9,971 bases of DNA from Candidatus Roizmanbacteria bacterium RIFCSPHIGHO2_01_FULL_39_8 (GTDB taxonomy: Bacteria > Patescibacteriota > Microgenomatia > UBA1406 > GWC2-37-13): positions 14,179 through 24,149 of the forward strand of contig MFZI01000070.1 in assembly GCA_001789355.1 (NCBI GenBank). The letters run 5' to 3'. The translations under genes and the position numbers were made by a program. Below the pieces are notes generated by a model. That model ran no database searches. It was given only the letters and a program-made list of their open reading frames with translations, and had not been told where the DNA came from. The stretch's first letter is position 1; each line of letters starts with the position of its first letter. Of this stretch, positions 1 to 5,184 are shown piece after piece.

Positions 1-366
1 GCTATGACCTTTGCTGATTAAATCACTTTTGATTTCTTGATAATTTTCGACGATGCCATTATGTATTACCGCAACTTGCTTTTTACAGTCGAGATGAGGA
101 TGGGCATTTTTATCGGTTACACCCCCGTGAGTAGCCCATCGGGTGTGCCCAATGGCAATATCTCCGTTTGGAAGATGAGTTACCGCTTGTCCAATTTTCC
201 CCACGTGCTTTTCGACTGTTATCTTTTTTCCTCTATTTTCTCCAGATGGAATGAGAGCTATTCCCCAAGAATCATAACCTCTATACTCCAATTTTTTTAA
301 ACCTGAAAGGGTCGTTTGAGCGGCTTGGTTAGTTTTGTCGTTTACAATTGCAAATATTCCACACAT
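1..366 (-). CDS. glmS: Glutamine--fructose-6-phosphate aminotransferase, N-terminal part (cut by left edge)
   Basis: This gene encodes the enzyme that makes glucosamine-6-phosphate from fructose-6-phosphate and glutamine, the entry step to UDP-GlcNAc for peptidoglycan. Only the first 122 residues are visible, all within the class II glutamine amidotransferase (Ntn) domain. The protein begins MCGIFAIV, so Cys2 becomes the N-terminal nucleophile after Met removal, which fixes the start. Other family motifs are YRGYDS (28-33), GHTRWATHG (73-81) and HNGIVENY (102-109). Position 34 is Trp where most family members have Ala (YRGYDSAGI). No Shine-Dalgarno precedes the ATG; the bases just upstream are an AT-rich tandem repeat. 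A 375-base gap with a candidate structured RNA and a minus-strand promoter lies upstream, so the gene may be expressed from a long leader. The sugar isomerase (SIS) domains lie outside the window. Identity is very secure. Confidence 0.96.
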   Translation of the reverse strand, partial: MCGIFAIVNDKTNQAAQTTLSGLKKLEYRGYDSWGIALIPSGENRGKKITVEKHVGKIGQAVTHLPNGDIAIGHTRWATHGGVTDKNAHPHLDCKKQVAVIHNGIVENYQEIKSDLISKGHS

Positions 367-376
367 AGAAATAGAT

Positions 377-405
377 TTTTAGTTAGTTAGCTTTTAGTTA
401 GTTAG
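377..405. repeat. 15-nt tandem repeat just upstream of glmS
   Basis: On the minus strand the unit CTAACTAACTAAAAG appears essentially twice in a row, ending 10 bases before the glmS ATG. Each unit itself contains CTAA repeats. It sits where a ribosome binding site would normally lie, and no Shine-Dalgarno is present there. The function is unknown; it may keep the start region unstructured or may be slippage-derived spacer. Confidence 0.7.
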
Positions 406-484
406 AAAATACGAACAAACTAATCTAAGAAACAAACCAACAATTGATAAAGCAGCTCGTTGAAGAAATTCGGGAGATGTTATC

Positions 485-660
485 GGATGTCCTTTAAGCC
501 TAGAATTACTCCTAGGGTTTGAGACATCCAGCCAAACTGGGCTTGAGGGTTTCCGCTGATTCTCCCTGTACCGAATGGTACAAAGGTCCGACTTCCCACT
601 TCGCTCCTATGGAACCGGAGCTTCGAGGGACACCTCTCCTCGTTTCCCACCTTTCTCAAA
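485..660 (-). ncRNA. Candidate structured RNA or structured glmS 5' leader (unclassified)
   Basis: This gene-free block is denser in hairpins than any other part of the window. Bases 541-660 are 54% G+C by direct count (65/120), clearly richer than the AT-rich genes around it. Visible stems are 485-491/523-529 (GGATGTC/GACATCC) with an inner CCTAG/CTAGG stem (499-503/512-516), 530-533/540-543, 567-572/577-582 (TGTACC, four-base loop, GGTACA), 603-607/617-621 (GCTCC/GGAGC) and 624-628/638-642 (CGAGG/CCTCG). A 7-bp helix 518-524/654-660 (TTTGAGA/TCTCAAA) could close the domain; it overlaps the first stem by two bases, so the two may be alternative folds. A minus-strand promoter lies at 745-717, which would make this part of a roughly 345-nt leader of glmS. 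I could not match it to the glmS ribozyme, RNase P RNA, tmRNA, SRP RNA or a T-box. Strand is inferred from the promoter only. Confidence 0.45.
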
Positions 661-716
661 AGATGGGGCTAGCGCTCGAATGTAATTTCTCCTCTTTTCT
701 TTAAAGAGCTAATGAT

Positions 717-745
717 AGTTTAGCAAACCTAAATAGTATTATCAA
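717..745 (-). promoter_or_regulatory. Predicted minus-strand promoter for the structured leader and glmS
   Basis: On the minus strand TTGATA (745-740, 5 of 6 to TTGACA) is followed after exactly 17 bases by TAAACT (722-717, 4 of 6 to TATAAT). This places the start of transcription near 710, ahead of the hairpin-rich block. The spacer and -10 box contain a small dyad (719-723/729-733, TTTAG/CTAAA). It might be an operator or the remnant of a terminator for the gene ending at 742. The -35 box overlaps the stop of that gene. Confidence 0.45.
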
Positions 746-1158
746 TTTTTTCTGGATTTTTTGTTAGTTCTCGAAAAGATGTATAGTCCTACACCTCCCG
801 TAACAAGCGTCCAACCCAATAAAGGAAGACCACGGGGTAACCCTTTCACCAACACCAGATTGACCGCTCTTCGCACCTTGTTGTGTTCCTGGACGGTGAT
901 GAGAGAATTGAGCGTTTGGTCTTTTAATGGTTCGACAATGTGTTTGTTGTATTCAAAGCCGAAAAGCAAAATGATAAAGCCAAATAGAAGTAAAATGCCC
1001 CAGCGGGACGGTCTCATAAAAAGAAGCAGGGCTGATAAAGCGATTCCAATTCCATAAAAGATTGCAGCAAAGTTGTGCATGAATATAAAGAGGACCGTGT
1101 AGAAGATATTTTGTTTTAAGTCTGCTGGCATTGTTGTAAATATTTCAGATTCTGACAT
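742..1158 (-). CDS. Small integral membrane protein, unknown function
   Basis: I do not recognise this 138-residue protein. It has a short polar N-terminus and a long hydrophobic stretch at about 17-48 (one or two helices). A second helix follows at about 53-69, then a charged segment at 70-100 (including EHNKVRRAVN), and a last helix at about 108-128 ending in a basic tail (NKKSRKN). This suggests three or four membrane passes with a basic, probably cytoplasmic, C-terminus. I chose the ATG at 1158 because AAGGGG lies 6 bases upstream of it, one of the few Shine-Dalgarno-like sequences here. An in-frame ATG at 1197 would add 13 residues reaching toward a repeat. The gene is divergent from the CvpA-CAP gene and upstream of glmS on the same strand. 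No catalytic motif is visible. Confidence 0.7.
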   Translation of the reverse strand: MSESEIFTTMPADLKQNIFYTVLFIFMHNFAAIFYGIGIALSALLLFMRPSRWGILLLFGFIILLFGFEYNKHIVEPLKDQTLNSLITVQEHNKVRRAVNLVLVKGLPRGLPLLGWTLVTGGVGLYIFSRTNKKSRKN

Positions 1159-1214
1159 GAATTTCCCCTTCGTATACCTCAGGGCAAGCCTCCCCATGTT
1201 GGTGAAGGCTGTTT

Positions 1215-1236
1215 ATCCTGAGCGAAGTCGAAGGAT
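1215..1236. repeat. Intergenic palindromic repeat of the CTTCGCTCAGG type
   Basis: ATCCT (1215-1219) and AGGAT (1232-1236) are inverted arms around a GAGCGAAGTC core that can itself pair to a small loop. The same hairpin, whose complementary strand reads CCTTCGACTTCGCTCAGG, is from general knowledge a very widespread intergenic repeat in bacterial genomes. A short GGGagaCCC hairpin (1238-1245) follows directly. It lies in the divergent gap 1159-1322, which otherwise holds only the promoter of the plus-strand gene. Confidence 0.75.
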
Positions 1237-1307
1237 CGGGAGACCCTTCCATCTTTGCCACCTGAAATTTTATTATCTAATTCTAACAAATAGAGAGCTT
1301 CGAAGTT

Positions 1308-1323
1308 TGATAAAATAAAAGAA
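1308..1323 (+). promoter_or_regulatory. Extended -10 promoter giving a leaderless CvpA-CAP mRNA
   Basis: TGA-TAAAAT (TG at 1308-1309, -10 box at 1311-1316) matches the extended -10 form TGnTATAAT, with 5 of 6 in the -10 box. No good -35 box is seen. The expected start point, about 7 bases after the box, coincides with A1323 of the ATG, so the transcript would have no leader. Confidence 0.5.
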
Positions 1324-2291
1324 TGCTAGGAAATTGGGTAGATTTGGCACTCATTTTTTTTGTGGCTTACTTTGTACTGACACAAAACGGTTTTATTTTT
1401 ACCATGCTCGAGGCGATTTCTTTTTTTGTTTCCCTTGTTATATCCTATAAGTTTTATACGATAATTGGTGGATTTCTGATTTCATATTTTACTTTGCCAA
1501 GAGGAATAGCCAATGCTGGGGGTTTTTTTCTGGTCTGGTTTTTTTCTGAAATGATTCTGTCAGTGTTGATTCACTATGTCGTGAGAAAATTCTTTTTCCG
1601 TTATCAGCATCATCCGCTCAACACCATATTCGGGGTTGTAGCAGCCGGATTCCAAGCGTTCGCCATCTTCCTTTTTTTGGTAGCTTTTATTTTCGCATTT
1701 CCGGTACGGGGGCAATTTAAACAAGCCATCCTCAATTCAAGAACAGGTCCATATTTTGTCGATTTATCTCGCTCGGTTGAAAAGCAGCTCAAGAGTGTTT
1801 TCGGAGAAGCGGTAAATGAAACTCTCAATTTCCTGACGGTCAAACCACAATCCAACGAATCGGTTGATTTAGGCTTCCAAACGGAGGAAAATCAACTGTC
1901 ACTTGATCCTCAATCAGAATCAGTGATGTTCGAAAAAATAAACGAAGAGCGAAAGAAAAGAGGTATTCATAAGTTGGAATTCGCTCAAAATCTAAGCGAT
2001 GTTGCGAGAGATTATGCAAAAGAGATGTTTACTCATGGGTTTTTTGCTCACGTTTCGGCAGTTGACCGATCAACTCCTGCTGATCGTGTCGAACGGGCAG
2101 GGATAGATTATTTAGTGATAGGCGAAAACCTGGCATTTGCACCCGATGTCTATGTTGCCCATGAGGGTTTGATGAATTCGGAAGGCCACCGGAAAAATAT
2201 TCTATCTGAAGATTATGGCAAAGTAGGAATTGGAGTCGTAGATGGAGGAGTATATGGGAAGATGTTCGTCCAGGAGTTTACAAATGAATAA
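1323..2291 (+). CDS. CvpA-like membrane domain fused to an extracytoplasmic CAP/SCP domain
   Basis: This 322-residue protein has two parts. Residues 1-125 hold about four hydrophobic helices (roughly 5-20, 28-56, 62-86 and 101-126) in the style of the CvpA family. An amphipathic region and a polar linker (about 130-200) follow. Residues 201-322 form a CAP/SCP (PF00188-type) domain: F202-EKINEERKKRG, AxxLSxxARDYAKEM, the His of FFAH (H243), GENLA (E268), NSEGHRKNIL (H289) and VGIGV near the end. The paired His and Glu residues are the usual CAP cavity residues. From topology the CAP domain is expected outside the membrane. Bacterial CAP proteins bind or act on cell-surface ligands, but the target here is unknown. 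The ATG at 1323 is supported by the extended -10 box just upstream. The gene converges on the exonuclease gene with only 9 bases between stops. The CAP part is confident; the CvpA assignment is probable. Confidence 0.85.
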   Translation: MLGNWVDLALIFFVAYFVLTQNGFIFTMLEAISFFVSLVISYKFYTIIGGFLISYFTLPRGIANAGGFFLVWFFSEMILSVLIHYVVRKFFFRYQHHPLNTIFGVVAAGFQAFAIFLFLVAFIFAFPVRGQFKQAILNSRTGPYFVDLSRSVEKQLKSVFGEAVNETLNFLTVKPQSNESVDLGFQTEENQLSLDPQSESVMFEKINEERKKRGIHKLEFAQNLSDVARDYAKEMFTHGFFAHVSAVDRSTPADRVERAGIDYLVIGENLAFAPDVYVAHEGLMNSEGHRKNILSEDYGKVGIGVVDGGVYGKMFVQEFTNE

Positions 2292-2300
2292 CTCAAACCT

Positions 2301-3221
2301 TCAGAAAAGCCCCATTTGATTTTTGTCTTCTTTCTCGGGCTCCTTTTTTTCGGCCGGTTTATTTTCCGCGAAGATCCGCTTTATGAGAGATTTTATTTCA
2401 AGTTTGGTCAGATATTCTTTCAAGGCTTCATGAAATCCTTTAAATCCAGATGTGTGTAAATCGAAATCAAGCGGGACACTGACATCGATCTGGGCAAGTT
2501 TTTTCGAAAGGAAAACGCTCTTTTTTTCACTCTCAAGGATTATTCTCATTTTAATATTATCTACTTTTTCCAGCTGAGTAAATAGTTTTTCGACCGTTCT
2601 AAATTTTCTGATTAACTGTGCAGCTGTTTTTGGTCCAATGCCCTTTGCCCCGGGATAGTTATCGGAGGGGTCGCCGGTTAAAGCTTTTAAGTCAGGAATT
2701 TCAGACGGCGTAACTGACATCTTATTTTTAACGCCTTTTTCGTCATACATAGTGAGGTTTGAGAGCCCCAGTTGTGGAGCTATAACAAAAATATTTCTAT
2801 CGACAAGCTGAAGAATGTCCCGATCGCCAGTAAGGATAAGGACTTTCATATTTTCTTTCCCTGCTTGTTTTGCTAAGGTGCCTATAACATCATCCGCCTC
2901 AAAACCATCTTTTTCCAACTGTTTTATTCCGCTTGCTTCGAGTGCTTCTTTCAAGAGAGGGATTTGTGAAATGAAATCATCATGTATTTTTGGTCTTTGC
3001 GCTTGGTATTGTTTAAAAATTTTATTTCTGAAGGTAGGTTTAGGTGTATCGAAACAAACAACCACATGAGTAGGTTTAAATTCTGAAACCGCCCTAAAAA
3101 GCATAGAGAAAAATCCATAGATTACGTGAGTTGGTATACCTTTTTTTGTTTTGAAGGGAGGAAGTGCGTGGTATGCCCGATGCATGATGGCATTGCCATC
3201 AATAAGTAGCAAAGTTTTCAT
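2301..3221 (-). CDS. Stand-alone 5'-3' exonuclease (Pol I N-terminal/FEN family)
   Basis: This 306-residue protein matches the 5'-3' exonuclease domain of DNA polymerase I without polymerase domains, so it probably trims flaps or RNA primers in Okazaki fragment processing. It carries the metal-binding acidic motifs in order: LLLIDGN (D8), CFDTP (D58), FEADDVIG (E108, D110, D111), TGDRD (D133, D135) and LTGDPSDNYPGAKGIGPKTA (D184, D187, then the helix-hairpin-helix). The C-terminus is a charged linker (about 285-301) ending in QMGLF (302-306), which fits the QxxLF beta-clamp-binding pattern. The ATG at 3221 is chosen because the family starts just before LLLIDGN; an in-frame ATG at 3245 would add eight residues unlike the family. 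It overlaps the end of ftsH by 23 bases and is likely co-transcribed and translationally coupled. It could be the exonuclease half of a split PolA, or a YpcP/ExoIX-like second nuclease. Confidence 0.93.
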   Translation of the reverse strand: MKTLLLIDGNAIMHRAYHALPPFKTKKGIPTHVIYGFFSMLFRAVSEFKPTHVVVCFDTPKPTFRNKIFKQYQAQRPKIHDDFISQIPLLKEALEASGIKQLEKDGFEADDVIGTLAKQAGKENMKVLILTGDRDILQLVDRNIFVIAPQLGLSNLTMYDEKGVKNKMSVTPSEIPDLKALTGDPSDNYPGAKGIGPKTAAQLIRKFRTVEKLFTQLEKVDNIKMRIILESEKKSVFLSKKLAQIDVSVPLDFDLHTSGFKGFHEALKEYLTKLEIKSLIKRIFAENKPAEKKEPEKEDKNQMGLF

Positions 3222-5112
3222 CTTGGTTTGGTCTTGGTCCCACAATCCTTAAAAATTCGTCTTCATCAAGACTTTCTGTTTTCATGAGAGCGTCAGCTAC
3301 TTTATCAAGGATGTCTCTTTTTTCGCTCACAATTTTAACAGCTGAAGTATATTTCTCGGTAATTATTCTTCTAATTTCCTGATCGATCTTTGCCAACATC
3401 TCCTGGGAAACGTTATTCTGTTCATAGTAGGATTTGCCCCATTCGGTGATATCCATTGTAGGTCCGAAGTTAATAGGTCCGAGATCACTCATTCCATATT
3501 CTACGACCATCGCCTTTGCAACCTGGGTTGCTTGGTCAAAATCATTTGCGGCGCCGGTAGTGATTTCCTTAAAGACGGTCTCTTCTGCGGCTCTTCCTCC
3601 CATCATCACCGTAATTCTTTCCAAGAGATTCGTTTTTGTTTCATGGAGCTTGTCTTTCACAGGAGGAATAAGGGTGTATCCAAGAGCCATTCCGCGTGAA
3701 ACAATCGAAATCCTGTGGACTGGATCAGCGTGCGGCATAAAATGAGAGACAATGGCGTGTCCGGCTTCATGATATGCGGTCAGTCTTTTATCGAGGTCAG
3801 ACTGAAGTCGTTTTTTTTCTGGACCCAATTTCACCTTTGTGGCAGCTTCTTCGATGTCATCCACCGTAATTTTATCTCTTTCATGCCGCGCCGCATAAAT
3901 AGCAGCTTCGTTGAGCATGTTTTCGAGATCTGCACCTGAAAATCCGACAGTTCTTTTTGCTACTTTATCCCAATCGACATCACTCGTAAAAGGCTTCCCT
4001 TTTGCATGTATCTTGATAATTGCTTTTCTTCCTTCCAAATCTGGATAATCCACGATAATTCTACGATCGAAGCGGCCTGGTCGAAGGAGCGCAGAATCCA
4101 AAAGATCACCTCGGTTGGTTGCCGCTATTACGACAACTTGCTCATTGGGATTGAATCCATCCATCTCGACCAAGATCTGATTCAGCGTTTGTTCGCGCTC
4201 ATCATGTGATGGCATCACTCCAACAGCCCGAGCTCTTCCTATCGCGTCAATTTCGTCAATAAAAATAATAGAGGGGGCATTTTTTTTGGCTGTCGCGAAA
4301 AGATCCCTAACTCTGGCTGCTCCGATCCCGACGAGCATTTCCATAAACTCCGATCCGGCAATCGAGAAGAAGGGAACGCTGGCTTCTCCTGCCACGGCCT
4401 TGGCAAGAAGAGTTTTACCGCATCCTGCAGGTCCAACTAAAATTACTCCTTTTGGAGTACGAGCTCCTAGTTTTTTATATTTCTCAGGATGCTTCAAAAA
4501 ATCAACCACTTCCTCGAGCTCTTTTTTTGCTTCATCCACTCCTGCGACATCCTTAAATGTGGTTTTTGGCAGATCTTTGTTGAAACGTTTTGCTCGCGAC
4601 TGACCAAAGGAAAAAACCGATTCTTGTGCTCCTTTTGCTTGCCTAAATAAGAATATAAAAAAGGCAACCATCAATATGGTCGGAATGATGTTGGCTAACA
4701 GATTGACAAAACCCGCAGAGCCCTGAGTATCCTTGATTGTGATATTTACCGAAGATGGATCGATGTTCGAGTCTTTTAATATTTGATACAATCCATCGCT
4801 TTCTTCCTTATATGCAATAGCGAGGTTATCGTTACTATAGTATCCAATAATCTTATTATCGATTACCTCAAGTTTTTTGATTTTTTTGTTTTTGATGTCC
4901 TTGATAATGGTAGAAAGAGGTTTCTCAGGAAGTGCCCTGTTTACTTCTTTGGATAAAGAGGAAAATGCGTAGTAGATAAAAATGCCAACGAATAATATCA
5001 CAAAAATGGTTTTTAAATCAAAGTTGAATCTGAATTCTCTGATTTTTTTCATTCCATTATTCCTGCCTGTCGGCGCGGCCGGATTTTTTTTTGAGTTTTT
5101 TGAGCTCGCCAT
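3199..5112 (-). CDS. ftsH: ATP-dependent zinc metalloprotease FtsH
   Basis: This 637-residue protein is a membrane-anchored AAA+ protease that degrades misfolded and regulatory proteins. It has a first membrane helix at about 34-52, an extracytoplasmic domain to about 130 and a second helix at about 137-157. The AAA module has Walker A GPAGCGKT (227-234), Walker B IIFIDE (282-287) and arginine fingers R344/R347. The peptidase domain has HEAGH (448-452) and a probable third zinc ligand D524 in AANDFD. Length and domain order are normal. Two details differ from the usual consensus: Walker A is GPAGCGKT rather than GPPGTGKT, and the pore loop reads MLVGIG (L260) where the conserved Phe of FVG is expected. 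An extended -10 box lies just upstream, giving a nearly leaderless mRNA if the start is 5112. An internal ATG at 5052 (Met21), preceded by AGGA at 8 bases, is an alternative that would drop a disordered tail. It is divergent from tsaC-tsaE. Confidence 0.97.
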   Translation of the reverse strand: MASSKNSKKNPAAPTGRNNGMKKIREFRFNFDLKTIFVILFVGIFIYYAFSSLSKEVNRALPEKPLSTIIKDIKNKKIKKLEVIDNKIIGYYSNDNLAIAYKEESDGLYQILKDSNIDPSSVNITIKDTQGSAGFVNLLANIIPTILMVAFFIFLFRQAKGAQESVFSFGQSRAKRFNKDLPKTTFKDVAGVDEAKKELEEVVDFLKHPEKYKKLGARTPKGVILVGPAGCGKTLLAKAVAGEASVPFFSIAGSEFMEMLVGIGAARVRDLFATAKKNAPSIIFIDEIDAIGRARAVGVMPSHDEREQTLNQILVEMDGFNPNEQVVVIAATNRGDLLDSALLRPGRFDRRIIVDYPDLEGRKAIIKIHAKGKPFTSDVDWDKVAKRTVGFSGADLENMLNEAAIYAARHERDKITVDDIEEAATKVKLGPEKKRLQSDLDKRLTAYHEAGHAIVSHFMPHADPVHRISIVSRGMALGYTLIPPVKDKLHETKTNLLERITVMMGGRAAEETVFKEITTGAANDFDQATQVAKAMVVEYGMSDLGPINFGPTMDITEWGKSYYEQNNVSQEMLAKIDQEIRRIITEKYTSAVKIVSEKRDILDKVADALMKTESLDEDEFLRIVGPRPNQDENFATY

Positions 5113-5123
5113 AAGTGCGTATC

Positions 5124-5132
5124 ATTCTAGCA
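5124..5132 (-). promoter_or_regulatory. Extended -10 promoter of ftsH
   Basis: On the minus strand TGC-TAGAAT (5132-5124) matches TGnTATAAT with 5 of 6 in the -10 box. The predicted start point is near 5117, only about 5 bases from the ATG at 5112. No convincing -35 box is seen at 16-18 bases. Confidence 0.5.
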
Positions 5133-5147
5133 GATTTTCGTGACATT

Positions 5148-5156
5148 TGCTACAAT
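5148..5156 (+). promoter_or_regulatory. Extended -10 promoter of tsaC-tsaE
   Basis: TGC-TACAAT (5148-5156) matches TGnTATAAT with 5 of 6 in the -10 box. The predicted start is near 5163. That excludes the in-frame GTG at 5140 as a start codon and leaves a roughly 22-base leader before the ATG at 5185, containing a run of seven C and no Shine-Dalgarno. It is divergent from the ftsH promoter, with the two -10 boxes 21 bases apart. Confidence 0.5.
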
Positions 5157-5184
5157 TAGTGTCCGATGTAACCCCCCCACTCAT

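Noticed and set aside
37..300. 87-codon plus-strand open frame at the left edge
   Set aside because: It is antisense to the clearly conserved glmS N-terminal domain.
485..660. glmS ribozyme, RNase P RNA, T-box, tmRNA or SRP RNA
   Set aside because: The position before glmS suggested the ribozyme, and GTGGGAAGTCGGACC looked a little like an RNase P core. However, the defining conserved sequences of each family are missing on both strands.
595..692. Minus-strand reading frame after AGAGGAG, starting at a possible ATT codon
   Set aside because: It stays open for fewer than 30 codons and needs a very rare start codon; probably chance despite the good Shine-Dalgarno-like sequence.
519..704. 61-codon plus-strand open frame in the gap upstream of glmS
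   Set aside because: Composition is unlike a protein domain, there is no start signal, and the DNA is a chain of inverted repeats; better explained as structured RNA.
761..1057. 98-codon plus-strand open frame
   Set aside because: It is antisense to the small membrane protein gene, whose hydrophobic helix pattern is more protein-like.
1159..1197. Upstream ATG at 1197 for the small membrane protein
   Set aside because: The ATG at 1158 has AAGGGG at a proper distance; the extra 13 residues look like translated leader.
2281..2310. Bidirectional terminator between the convergent CvpA-CAP and exonuclease genes
   Set aside because: Only 9 bases separate the stops, and no stem followed by a T-run is visible.
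3199..3201. Recoded UGA (Gly code of Gracilibacteria/SR1)
   Set aside because: TGA ends ftsH and the exonuclease at expected C-termini, and no in-frame TGA interrupts any conserved gene.
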